Shown: piece by piece, positions 9,276-17,440 of the stretch
Layout: each line of letters starts with the position of its first letter
Numbering within the stretch: the stretch's first letter is position 1
DNA from: Pseudomonas sp. 21
Lineage (GTDB): Bacteria > Pseudomonadota > Gammaproteobacteria > Pseudomonadales > Pseudomonadaceae
Assembly: GCF_000955805.1 (NCBI RefSeq)
Contig: NZ_JYOA01000010.1
Coordinates: 38,516-102,515 of the forward strand
DNA length: 64,000 bases
Reading direction: 5' to 3'
The notes under the pieces: generated by a model
Seen by the model: only the letters and a program-made list of their open reading frames with translations
Database searches by the model: none
Told to the model about the DNA's origin: nothing
Program-made: the position numbers and the translations under genes

Positions 9276-9305
9276 TTGACATGCCTTCACCCCCCCCACT
9301 ATTAC
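9276..9305 (+). promoter_or_regulatory. Candidate sigma70 promoter with C8 tract in the spacer
   Basis: A perfect -35 hexamer TTGACA (9276-9281) is followed after 18 bp by TATTAC (9300-9305), a 4/6 match to TATAAT. Eight consecutive C residues (9290-9297) lie in the spacer. Loss of one C would bring the spacing to the optimal 17 bp. No transcription start has been mapped. This is the best promoter-like pair I found in the leader. Confidence 0.5.
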
Positions 9306-9327
9306 TATCCACATAGCAATATCGTGT

Positions 9328-9346
9328 GGTGTCTGGATGAGACACC
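9328..9346. promoter_or_regulatory. Dyad downstream of the candidate promoter
   Basis: A perfect 7-bp inverted repeat, GGTGTCT / AGACACC, with loop GGATG. If the promoter at 9276 is correct, it lies at about +15 to +35 and could be an operator or an early RNA hairpin. Confidence 0.4.
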
Positions 9347-9507
9347 TCAGGGAGCAGTCGCACGAGCAGTGTGTCACGGAAGATTCTGCCACCTCTTCTT
9401 CCTGTCACTTTCCTATCGCTGCCTGACAACTTCCGTCAGCACCTAGCTGCGGATGCGCGATGGATTTTTGCTTTTTGTTTTTCCAGATTTTCGGAACTTG
9501 GCCGAAG

Positions 9508-9518
9508 GGCGGTAGCTT
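9508..9518 (+). promoter_or_regulatory. ops-like element 1 (GGCGGTAGCTT)
   Basis: It matches the core GGCGGTAGnnT of the E. coli operon polarity suppressor (ops) element, where RfaH is loaded onto paused RNA polymerase. It is on the coding strand of the exopolysaccharide operon, about 630 bp before the first gene. The rest of the JUMPstart sequence is not recognisable. An RfaH-like gene is present in the operon at 18187-18714. Confidence 0.65.
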
Positions 9519-9594
9519 TGCCCAGTGAAAAGTAACGGCCACTCCAGGGACGAACAGTTGATTGTCGTTAATCGAATCGGGTCATTCGAACTCG

Positions 9595-9605
9595 GGCGGT
9601 AGCCT
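9595..9605 (+). promoter_or_regulatory. ops-like element 2 (GGCGGTAGCCT)
   Basis: A second match to GGCGGTAGnnT, 87 bp after the first and on the same strand, about 540 bp before the first gene. The preceding GAA and following CTTG contexts are partly shared with element 1, which argues for duplication or common function rather than chance. Confidence 0.65.
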
Positions 9606-9732
9606 TGTCTTCGAACTTTTCATTTGGCCCGGCGTAGAGCACCTCCTGGACTGGAGTGAGTGACGATGGCCGCTGAAACAATGGAAAACGACGGAACTTT
9701 CAGTGCCGTCGAAACAAGCAAAAAGAGCGGCG

Positions 9733-9862
9733 CTTCCCGGGCGGGAAGTGTTTCGCTGATGAAACTGCGGAAGTTTGACGCCAATCCCCGAGGCGTTAAT
9801 AAAAAGTTTAGTCGAACTGATTTCGTTAGTTCGAAATTTTGTTATGCCCCTCTCTCAAGAGG
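9733..9862 (+). promoter_or_regulatory. Run of short stem-loops downstream of the ops-like elements
   Basis: Four inverted repeats in a row: CTTCCC / GGGAAG (9733-9748, followed by TGTTT), GTTTC / GAAAC (9750-9765), ACGCC / GGCGT (9778-9796, followed by an A+T-rich stretch) and CCTCT / AGAGG (9849-9862). The first and third look like weak terminators. They would be natural barriers for an antitermination complex loaded upstream to pass. Confidence 0.4.
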
Positions 9863-10144
9863 TCGCTTGTGGTGTAACAAAAATGAACTTTCCCGTGCAA
9901 TTAAGCCGCGCCAGACAGCATTCGTTTCATTTCTGAAACAGCAATTTCGGCGCCGTGCCGACGTTCTTCCGCAGCCGTTCGCCATCCATTCCGAACTGAC
10001 TCCCGCGACCTTCCTGAAGAGGGCCTGCGCGACGGCGGCTGCGCCGAGAGTGACGGAATACCGGCGCGAACGCTGCCACCCTGCCGGCCGACAGCGCCGG
10101 CCTCACGAGAGCCGCGCGCCCCGCCGCGCTGGGAGTCAAGGCTG

Positions 10145-11554
10145 ATGGCCGAGCAATCGCTTCGTTCCAACTATGCCTGTGTGGTCGGCGGCGCCGGCCC
10201 GGCAGGCATGGGCTTCCTGTTCAACGCCTACAAGACCGGCGCGCTGGCGAGCCTCGCCCGTGATGGCCTGCTGGTCGTGGACGCTGCACTGGCGGTCGGC
10301 CGTGGCCGGTTGGGGGATTACCACATCACCGCCAACTCGGTGGGCGATGTGTTCCTCGACTGTCTGCGCGATCCGGCGTTGTTGCCCATCTTTGCGCCGC
10401 TGGCGCATTCCCAGGCGTTTCGCGCCCTGCAGAACGATCCCCACGGCGCGCCGATGCTCACCCAGGTGGGCGAGTTGCTGGCGCATGCCTCGACGCTGTT
10501 CATGCGCTACGTCACCGAGCACCTGGGTGTCGAAGTGGCGCTGGGTACGCGTATCGAAAAGATCACCGCACTGGACGACGGCAGCTTCCAGCTGGCGCTG
10601 CGCAGCGGCTCCCACACCGCGCAGATCGACGCAGGCTCGCTGGTGATGAACCTGGGCGGCCGGCAGAACCGCGAGTACCTGAACTGGAGCCTGGCCGAGC
10701 AGGACCTGCACCTGTCCCATGACGGCCCGACGGTCTACTCCTCCGATGCGCTGCTGAGCCTGAACGCCGCCGAACTGGTGGAGCTGTTCGGCGACCGGGT
10801 GACTCCGGGCACCCGCTTCACCGTGGTGGGTGGTTCCCACAGCGCCTTCTCGATCCTCGACAACCTCGCCTGTGCCCTGGACTGCCTGGGCCTCGAGCAG
10901 ATCACCCTGCTGCACCGTGCGCCGATCCGCCTGTTCTTCGAGAGCGTCGAGGAAGCTCGCGCCGCCGGCTACGTGGTGGACGAGGGCATGGATGTCTGCC
11001 CGGTGTCCGGTCGGGTCAACCGCTCCGGCGGCCTGCGCTACCGCGCCCACCAGGTCGGCACCGACGTGCTCTCCAACGGCGTGGTCAGTGGCACCCGGGT
11101 GAAGGTCGAGCTGCTGTGCCTGGAAGATCGCTCACCCGCCGTGCGCGAGCGCCTGGAGCAGTGCTGCAGCGACGATGGTGTGTTTGTCCAGGCCATCGGC
11201 TACCAGCCGTGCCTGCCGGCCTTGCGCCGCGCCAACGGCGAGCCGCTGCAAGTGCGCGAGAGCAAGGGCGGGCTGGATTCCGATGCCGCCGGCTGCCTGC
11301 GCGACCACACCGGCCGGCCGATCCCCGGGCTCTACAGCTTCGGCCTGGGCTCCGGTCTTGCGGCGAACCCGATGCTGGGCAGCGAGCGCTCCTTCGACAG
11401 TCGCATCTACGGCGTCTGGCAGTTCCACAACGACGCCAGCGGCCGGGTCATCGAGGCCCTGCAGGAGCACCTGGCCAACCGCGCGCCGCAAGCGGCGCAC
11501 CCCATGGAGTCCGGCATGGACGACGCGCCCTTCGCGCTGTCAGCGTTGGGTTGA
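10145..11554 (+). CDS. FAD/NAD(P)-binding protein, first gene of the exopolysaccharide operon
   Basis: A 469-residue protein with an N-terminal dinucleotide-binding fold (GGAGPAGMGFLF, residues 15-26). A second glycine-rich motif in mid-protein (FTVVGGSHSAFSILDNL, about 225-240) is of the type that binds NAD(P)H. The layout resembles the flavin monooxygenase / ornithine-lysine N-hydroxylase group, but I do not recognise a specific family. No transmembrane segment or signal peptide is seen. As the first operon gene, 55 bp before a sugar aminotransferase, it may oxidise a sugar amine or an acyl donor. That is inference, and the substrate is unknown. A GGGAG precedes the ATG. Confidence 0.75.
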   Translation: MAEQSLRSNYACVVGGAGPAGMGFLFNAYKTGALASLARDGLLVVDAALAVGRGRLGDYHITANSVGDVFLDCLRDPALLPIFAPLAHSQAFRALQNDPHGAPMLTQVGELLAHASTLFMRYVTEHLGVEVALGTRIEKITALDDGSFQLALRSGSHTAQIDAGSLVMNLGGRQNREYLNWSLAEQDLHLSHDGPTVYSSDALLSLNAAELVELFGDRVTPGTRFTVVGGSHSAFSILDNLACALDCLGLEQITLLHRAPIRLFFESVEEARAAGYVVDEGMDVCPVSGRVNRSGGLRYRAHQVGTDVLSNGVVSGTRVKVELLCLEDRSPAVRERLEQCCSDDGVFVQAIGYQPCLPALRRANGEPLQVRESKGGLDSDAAGCLRDHTGRPIPGLYSFGLGSGLAANPMLGSERSFDSRIYGVWQFHNDASGRVIEALQEHLANRAPQAAHPMESGMDDAPFALSALG

Positions 11555-11609
11555 GCGGCGCGCCGGCCCGACAGCTAAAGGACTTTCCATCCAACTGAGG
11601 GATGCGACC

Positions 11610-12704
11610 GTGATCAATGTGACCAAGACCTACCTGGGCAACCTGGACAAGTTCAAGGCCTACGTGGAACAGATCTATGCCTCCGGCTGGATCACCAACC
11701 ACGGCCCCTTCGTCACGGAACTGGAAGAGCGCCTGCAGGACTACTTCGGCGTTCGCCATGTGATTCTGACCAACAACGGCACCATCGCCCTGCAAGTGGC
11801 CTACCGCGCCCTGGGCGTGACCGGCAGTGCCGTGACCACCCCCTTCAGCTTCGTTGCGACCAGCAGCACGCTGCAGTGGGAGAGCATCCGCCCGCGCTTC
11901 GCCGACATCGATGCGCGGACCTGGAACCTCGACCCTGCGCGCATCGAAGCCAGCCTTGCGCCGGATACCACCGCCATCGTCGCCACCCACGTGTTCGGTA
12001 ATCCCTGTGCGGTGGAGGATATTCAGGCGGTGGCCCAGCGCAACCAGTTGAAAGTGATCTACGACGGCGCCCACGCCTTCGGTTCGCGCTACCGCGACCG
12101 TTCGGTGCTGGCCTGGGGTGACGCCACCACCCTGAGCTTCCATGCCACCAAGCTGTTCCACACCATCGAGGGCGGCGCCATCGTCACCTCCGATGACGAG
12201 CTGGCGAAGCAGATCCGCCTGATGTGCAACTTCGGCATCGCCGGCGTCGACCAGATCGTCGGCCTGGGGATCAACGCCAAGCTCAACGAGTTCTCCGCCG
12301 CCATGGGCCTGTGCGTGCTCGACGAGATCGACGACATCCTCGCCCAGCGCGAGGAGATTGCCGCCCGCTACACCGCGTCGCTCAGCGGCTACTACGACCT
12401 GCAGGTCACCGAAAGTCATGCCCGGCTGAACAACAGCTACTACCCCATCGGCTTGCGCGACGAAGCCCAGGTTTTGCGCGTACGCGCCGCGCTGAACGAG
12501 ATCGGGGTCAACCCGCGGCGGTACTTCTACCCGTCGCTGGATACCCTCGACTACCTCGCCCCGCAGGTGCCGCAAGTGCTGTCCCGCGAGCTGAGCCAGC
12601 GCATCCTCTGTCTGCCGCTGTACCCGGGCCTGCCGCAGGAGATCCAGCGCGCGGTGATCCAGGTGCTGCTGCTGGAAAGCGGCCGCGTCGCCGTCGCGGT
12701 GTAA
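11610..12704 (+). CDS. DegT/DnrJ/EryC1-family PLP-dependent nucleotide-sugar aminotransferase
   Basis: A 364-residue aminotransferase expected to convert a 4-keto-6-deoxy nucleotide sugar (probably dTDP-linked) into the 4-amino sugar. The PLP lysine is K181 in SFHATKLFHTIEGGAI, a form shared by VioA-type enzymes that make dTDP-4-amino-4,6-dideoxyglucose. The N-terminal half has the usual NNGTIALQVAYRALG segment. The start is a GTG at 11610 with GAGG upstream (protein begins with INVTKTYLGNL). The open frame runs further up but there overlaps the previous gene in a different frame. RmlA (24706) could supply dTDP-glucose. The 4,6-dehydratase is not in this window. Confidence 0.88.
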   Translation: MINVTKTYLGNLDKFKAYVEQIYASGWITNHGPFVTELEERLQDYFGVRHVILTNNGTIALQVAYRALGVTGSAVTTPFSFVATSSTLQWESIRPRFADIDARTWNLDPARIEASLAPDTTAIVATHVFGNPCAVEDIQAVAQRNQLKVIYDGAHAFGSRYRDRSVLAWGDATTLSFHATKLFHTIEGGAIVTSDDELAKQIRLMCNFGIAGVDQIVGLGINAKLNEFSAAMGLCVLDEIDDILAQREEIAARYTASLSGYYDLQVTESHARLNNSYYPIGLRDEAQVLRVRAALNEIGVNPRRYFYPSLDTLDYLAPQVPQVLSRELSQRILCLPLYPGLPQEIQRAVIQVLLLESGRVAVAV

Positions 12705-12714
12705 GGGGACGATC

Positions 12715-14235
12715 ATGCGCACCGCACGCTCGCTGTCGATGGTCCGCAACACCCTGATCAATTACGCAGGGCAGGCGTACGCCATCGTCATCGGCATCCT
12801 GATCCAGCCGTTCTACCTCGGCCATCTCGGGGCCGAGGCCTACGGCCTGATCGGCTTCTTCGCGGTGCTGCAGAGCTGGCTGCTGTTGCTGGACATGGGC
12901 CTGTCGCCGGCGCTGGTGCGCCAGGTTGCCCACGGCCGCGGCCTCAGTGGCGAAGACCAGCACCAGGCCCGCCTGCTGCGTTCCTTCGAACTGATCCTGC
13001 TGCCGCTGACCGTCCTCAGCAGCCTGGCGGTCTGGGGCGGCAGCAACTGGATCGCCGGGCAGTGGCTCAACGTGCAGCAGCTCTCGCCCGAGCTGGTGGC
13101 GCAGTGCATCAGCCTGATGGGCCTGCTGGTGGCCCTGCGGCTGTACGCCACCCTTTACCGCAGCGCGCTGCAGGGGCAGGAGCTGCACGGCTTCATCAAC
13201 GCGGTGAACGTGTTCATCACCACCTTGCGCTACTTCGGCGGCCTGCTGCTGGTGGCGCAGGTCAGCCAGGACCCGCTGGTGTTCTTCCAGTTCCAGGTCG
13301 CGGTGTCGCTGATCGAGGCGCTGCTGCTGGGCGGCAAGGCCTACCTGTGGATGGACGTGCGCGTGCTGACGCGCTTCTGCTGGGACACGGTGCGCCCGGT
13401 GCTGCCCTTCGCCCTGGGCATGTCCTTCACCTCCTGCCTGTGGATCGTGCTCACCCAGCTGGACAAGGTCCTGCTGTCGAACCTGCTGCCATTGCAGCAG
13501 TACGGTTACTTCTCCCTGGTGGCGCTGATTTCCGGCGGCGTCCTCACACTGGTCAATCCGCTGGCGCAGTCGCTGCTGCCGCGCATGACCGTGCTGGTCG
13601 CCGAACAACGCCACGAAGACATGCAGCAGCTCTATCTGAAGGCGAACCGTTTCGTCTGCGTGCTGCTGTTCCCGATGGTCGCGGTGATCGCCGCTCATGG
13701 TCATGACCTGGTTCTGGCCTGGAGCGGCGATGCCGTGGCCGCCAGTTGGTGCCGGCCGATCCTGGCCTGGTACGTACTCGGCTCAGGCCTGCTGGCGGTG
13801 GCCAGCTTCCAGTTCTACCTGCAGTACGCCCACGGCCTGCTGCGCATGCACGTCTGGTACACCGTCATCTCCACGCTGGTGACCGTGCCGCTGGTGATCG
13901 CCAGCGCCTACCTCTACGGCGTGCTCGGCGTGGCGCTGTGCTGGTTCGGCCTGCGCCTGGTGTCGTTCCTGATCTGGCCGGCGATCGTGCACCACGCTTT
14001 CGCTCCCGGCCTGCATGGCCCGTGGCTGCGCGACACCCTGCAGATCGCCGCGCTGAGCGCCGCCGGCCTGCTGCTCAGCGAACCCTTCTACGCACTGCTG
14101 GCGCGCTCGGGCGAGCGCCTGATGTTGCTGGCGGCGCTGGCCGTGTGCGGCCTGATCACCCTGTTCCTCGTGGGCGCGGGCTCTGCCCCGGCTTTGCTGC
14201 GCCTGTTCAAACCGTCCCACAAGCCGAGTGTCTAG
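12715..14235 (+). CDS. wzx: Wzx-type lipid-linked oligosaccharide flippase
   Basis: A 506-residue polytopic membrane protein of the MOP/oligosaccharide flippase type, with about 12-14 hydrophobic segments and few charged residues between them. The N-terminus (NTLINYAGQAYAIVIGILIQPFYL) is typical for Wzx proteins. It should move the undecaprenyl-pyrophosphate-linked repeat unit across the inner membrane for polymerisation by the Wzy-like protein encoded at 20955. It begins 10 bp after the aminotransferase and ends 2 bp before a glycosyltransferase. Confidence 0.88.
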   Translation: MRTARSLSMVRNTLINYAGQAYAIVIGILIQPFYLGHLGAEAYGLIGFFAVLQSWLLLLDMGLSPALVRQVAHGRGLSGEDQHQARLLRSFELILLPLTVLSSLAVWGGSNWIAGQWLNVQQLSPELVAQCISLMGLLVALRLYATLYRSALQGQELHGFINAVNVFITTLRYFGGLLLVAQVSQDPLVFFQFQVAVSLIEALLLGGKAYLWMDVRVLTRFCWDTVRPVLPFALGMSFTSCLWIVLTQLDKVLLSNLLPLQQYGYFSLVALISGGVLTLVNPLAQSLLPRMTVLVAEQRHEDMQQLYLKANRFVCVLLFPMVAVIAAHGHDLVLAWSGDAVAASWCRPILAWYVLGSGLLAVASFQFYLQYAHGLLRMHVWYTVISTLVTVPLVIASAYLYGVLGVALCWFGLRLVSFLIWPAIVHHAFAPGLHGPWLRDTLQIAALSAAGLLLSEPFYALLARSGERLMLLAALAVCGLITLFLVGAGSAPALLRLFKPSHKPSV

Positions 14236-14237
14236 AC

Positions 14238-15167
14238 ATGGATATCCGCTCCGAGCTGCAGATCCTCTCCAACTGGCCGGAAGACCCGAAGCCTCTCCTG
14301 AGCGTCGTTTGCCTGGCCTACAACCAGGTGAACTACATCGGCCGCACGCTGGACAGCTTCCTGGAGCAGGTCACCGACTTCCGCATCGAAGTGCTGGTCA
14401 ACGATGACGCCTCCACCGACGGCACCAGCGAGGTGATCGCCGACTATGCGGCGCGCTACCCGCACATCATCAAGCCGATCTTCCACAAGGAAAACCAGTA
14501 CTCCAAGGGCGTGTCCCACGGCCTGCCGGTGTTCCGCAAGTGCCGGGGACGCTACATCGCCTACTGCGAGGGCGACGACTTCTGGACCGACCCGCGCAAG
14601 CTGCAGATCCAGGTCGACTTCCTGGAGAAGAACCCGGACTACGTAATTACCTACCACGACGCCTACACCTACAACGAGGACGGCGTGATCAAGCCCCGGC
14701 AGCTCACCGGCAAGTACCGCCGCGACGCCAGCCGCCTGGACCTGCAGAAGGCCCGGCCGATCTCCACCCTCACCACCTGCTTCCGCAATGTCCTCACCGA
14801 GATGCCCGAGGAGCTGCGCACCACGCGCATGGTCGACCTGTGCTGGTGGTCGCTGCTGGGCGCCTTCGGCAAGGGCCGTTTCATCGAGGAAATCCGCCCG
14901 GCCGCCTACCGCGTGCACAAGGGGGGGATCTTCTCCATGCAGGCCGATCGCGTGCAGCAGCAGATGACCCTGCACACCTACTACTGCCTGTCGCGCTACT
15001 ACCAGCGTCTGGGAAACCAGGAGCTCAACGAGTACTTCCTGATGCAGGTCTGCCGGATGTCCATGGCCGCCGTGTCGCCCATGCGCAAGGTGCAGGCCTT
15101 CCTGCTGCTGATCGGCAACCACGGCGCCAACCTGCTCAAGCGGCTGAACCCGATTTCGGCGCGCTGA
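14238..15167 (+). CDS. Family 2 glycosyltransferase
   Basis: A 309-residue GT2 (GT-A fold) enzyme. It opens with LLSVVCLAYNQVNYIGRTL (about residues 18-36), then NDDASTDGTSEVI (56-68) and CEGDDFW (about 110-116), which carries the metal-binding acidic residues. There are no clear transmembrane helices. It should add one sugar to the lipid-linked repeat unit on the cytoplasmic side. The ATG at 14238 lies 2 bp after the wzx stop, which favours coupled translation. The donor sugar cannot be told. Confidence 0.87.
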   Translation: MDIRSELQILSNWPEDPKPLLSVVCLAYNQVNYIGRTLDSFLEQVTDFRIEVLVNDDASTDGTSEVIADYAARYPHIIKPIFHKENQYSKGVSHGLPVFRKCRGRYIAYCEGDDFWTDPRKLQIQVDFLEKNPDYVITYHDAYTYNEDGVIKPRQLTGKYRRDASRLDLQKARPISTLTTCFRNVLTEMPEELRTTRMVDLCWWSLLGAFGKGRFIEEIRPAAYRVHKGGIFSMQADRVQQQMTLHTYYCLSRYYQRLGNQELNEYFLMQVCRMSMAAVSPMRKVQAFLLLIGNHGANLLKRLNPISAR

Positions 15168-15198
15168 GCCGCGCCACCTCAATGGAGGATGGAAGTCC

Positions 15199-17412
15199 AT
15201 GAGTGTCATGCCCCGCTCGTCCCTGGAAACGCTCCAGGACACCCGCATCGACGTTGCCGGCCTGCTGCGCCTGCTGTTCGATCACAAGAAGATGATCCTC
15301 GCCGTCACGGGGCTGTTCGCCGTGCTCGGGCTCTTCTACGCGGTGATCGCCACACCGATCTACGTCTCCGGCGCGATGATCCAGATCGAGCAGAAGAAGA
15401 ACGGCCTGAACGGCACGCCGGAGGTGATCAACCGCCCCGACTCCGTGTCCATCGCCGCCACCGAGATCGAGCTGCTGAAATCCCGCGCGGTACTCGGCAA
15501 GGCAGTCGAGCTGCTCAAGCTGGATATCGTCGCCAAGCCCAAGCACCTGCCGCTCATCGGTGACTACCTGGCGCGGCGCTACAAGCCCGAGGCCGGCGAC
15601 GCCCTGTCCGCGCCCTGGCTGGGCATGGGCTCCTATGGCTGGGGCGGCGAGCAGATCAAGGTGTTCTCCCTCGATGTGCCCGAGGAGTACCTGGGCGAGC
15701 CGCTGACCCTGGTGGCCGATGGCGGCGACGCCTACCACCTGCTCAACGCCGACGACCAGCTGATCCTTCGCGGTGAGCTGAAGAAGCCGGTACTGGAAAA
15801 GGGCTTCAGCATCGAGGTGGACGAACTGGTGGCGCGCCCCGGCACCGAGTTCATCGTGGCCAAGAATCGCCTGCTGACCACCACCCTGAACTACCAGAAG
15901 CTGCTCAAGGTGGTCGAGGCCGGCAAGGACTCGGGGATCATCTACATGACCCTGGAAGATCCGAGCCCGCTGCGGGCTGACCTCATCCTCGACAAGATCA
16001 GCCACCTCTACGTGCTGCAGAACGTCGAACGCAGCTCCGCCGAAGCTTCCCAGCGCCTGCAGTTCCTGCGCTCGCAGCTGCCGGTGGTGCGCCTGGACCT
16101 GGAACGCGCCGAAAACGCCTACAACGCCTACCAGACCACCGCCAAGTCCGCCGATATCAGCGTCGAGACCCGCGGTGTGCTGGACCAGGTAGTGGGCATC
16201 GACAACCAGCTTTCCGAACTCAAGCTCAAGCGTGCCGAGTACGACCGCCTGTACACGCCGACACACCCGCTGTACCAGGCACTGAACAAGCAGATGGGCA
16301 GCCTGGAGGACCGCAAGGCCCAGTTGCAGAAACGCATCCAGAACCTGCCGGCCACCCAGCAGGAACTGCTGCGCCTGTCCCGTGACATGCAGGTCACCCG
16401 GCAGACCTACACCAGCCTGCTGAACAAGGCCCAGGAGCAGGACATCATCCGCGCCGGCACCATCGGCAACGTGCGGGTGATCGACACCGCCCAGGCCAAC
16501 GTCGAGCAACCGGCCAAGCCCATGCGCAAGGTCATCGTGCTGCTCGCCACGCTGCTCGGCTTCTGCGTCGCCCTCGGCATCCTGTTCCTGCGCCAGGCCT
16601 TCTACCGTGGCGTGGAGAATCCCGAGGCGATCGAACAGCTGGGCCTCTCCGTGCTCGCTGCGGTTCCCTACTCGCGGCAGCAGGAGCGCCTGGAGAAGGA
16701 GCGCAAGGGCGATATCCTCGGGCACACACCCAAGCTGCTCGCGGCCTCGACTCCCGGCGACCTGGCCAACGAGGCGATCCGCAGCTTGCGTACCAACCTG
16801 CACTTCGCGCTGCTCGAAGCACGCAACAACGTGGTGATGCTCACCAGCCCGGCGCCGGGCGCCGGCAAGTCGTTCGTCTCCAGCAACCTGGCGGCCATCG
16901 TTGCGCAATCGGGCCTGCGCACCCTGCTGATCGATGCCGACATGCGCAAGGGCTACCTGCACCGGGTATTCGGCCTGACGCCGCGCCACGGCCTGTCGGA
17001 TGCGCTGAGTTCGCACCGTCCGCTGAGCGAGGTGATCCTGCCCACCGAGGTGCCGGAGCTGGACTTCATCTCCTGCGGTTTCGCCGCGCCGAATCCGTCC
17101 GAGCTGCTGATGCACGACAACTTCGCCCAGCTGCTGCGCGATGCCTCGTCGATGTACGACCTGGTGATAGTCGATACCCCGCCGGTGCTCGCCGTGACCG
17201 ACGCCGCCCTGGTCGGCCGGCTGTGCGGCATCTGCCTGCTGGTGACGCGCTTCGGCCAGAGCCCGGCGAGCGAGATCGACACCGCGCGGCGGCGTCTGGC
17301 GCAGAGCGGCATCCACCTGCAGGGCGCGATTCTCAACGGTGTGAAACGCAAGGCCTCGACGGCGGCATACGACTACGGCGCCTACGCCTACCGCTACGAC
17401 GCCAAGGACTGA
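15199..17412 (+). CDS. wzc: Wzc-type polysaccharide co-polymerase with BY-kinase domain
   Basis: A 737-residue inner-membrane protein that should control chain length and drive export together with Wza. Residues 1-60 hold the first transmembrane helix (MILAVTGLFAVLGLFYAVIA), followed by a long periplasmic Wzz-type domain rich in helix. The second helix lies at about 440-460 (after PAKPMRK). The cytoplasmic tyrosine-kinase domain has Walker A (PAPGAGKS, K557), Walker A' (LLIDADMRKG, D579 and D581) and Walker B (LVIVDTPP, D659). The last 14 residues hold five tyrosines (724, 726, 729, 731, 733), the usual autophosphorylation cluster. A GGAGGATGGAAGT stretch provides the ribosome binding site. 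Confidence 0.93.
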   Translation: MSVMPRSSLETLQDTRIDVAGLLRLLFDHKKMILAVTGLFAVLGLFYAVIATPIYVSGAMIQIEQKKNGLNGTPEVINRPDSVSIAATEIELLKSRAVLGKAVELLKLDIVAKPKHLPLIGDYLARRYKPEAGDALSAPWLGMGSYGWGGEQIKVFSLDVPEEYLGEPLTLVADGGDAYHLLNADDQLILRGELKKPVLEKGFSIEVDELVARPGTEFIVAKNRLLTTTLNYQKLLKVVEAGKDSGIIYMTLEDPSPLRADLILDKISHLYVLQNVERSSAEASQRLQFLRSQLPVVRLDLERAENAYNAYQTTAKSADISVETRGVLDQVVGIDNQLSELKLKRAEYDRLYTPTHPLYQALNKQMGSLEDRKAQLQKRIQNLPATQQELLRLSRDMQVTRQTYTSLLNKAQEQDIIRAGTIGNVRVIDTAQANVEQPAKPMRKVIVLLATLLGFCVALGILFLRQAFYRGVENPEAIEQLGLSVLAAVPYSRQQERLEKERKGDILGHTPKLLAASTPGDLANEAIRSLRTNLHFALLEARNNVVMLTSPAPGAGKSFVSSNLAAIVAQSGLRTLLIDADMRKGYLHRVFGLTPRHGLSDALSSHRPLSEVILPTEVPELDFISCGFAAPNPSELLMHDNFAQLLRDASSMYDLVIVDTPPVLAVTDAALVGRLCGICLLVTRFGQSPASEIDTARRRLAQSGIHLQGAILNGVKRKASTAAYDYGAYAYRYDAKD

Positions 17413-17440
17413 AAAGGGAATCTAGGGAAAGGATGCAGCC

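Larger units (their letters stand above)
9093..10144 (+). promoter_or_regulatory. Long structured leader/promoter region of the exopolysaccharide operon
   Basis: About 1.05 kb with no convincing gene. In order it holds a 12-bp palindrome (9117-9128), a dyad (9258-9274), a sigma70-like promoter with a C8 spacer tract (9276-9305), a second dyad (9328-9346), two GGCGGTAGnnT elements (9508 and 9595), and a chain of small stem-loops between 9733 and 9862. The stretch 9660-9900 is clearly richer in A+T than the flanking genes. A 161-codon open frame across 9660-10145 has no protein-like features and I do not call it. Confidence 0.7.

Noticed and set aside
9660-10145. 161-codon open frame in the exopolysaccharide leader
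   Set aside because: Its sequence shows no domain-like pattern, changes composition abruptly along its length and runs through the A+T-rich hairpin region. It reads as non-coding leader.
15136-17316. 726-codon open frame antisense to wzc
   Set aside because: A typical high-GC shadow: rich in alternating Gly/Val/Gln/His/Arg, with no fold-like pattern, opposite a well-supported gene.
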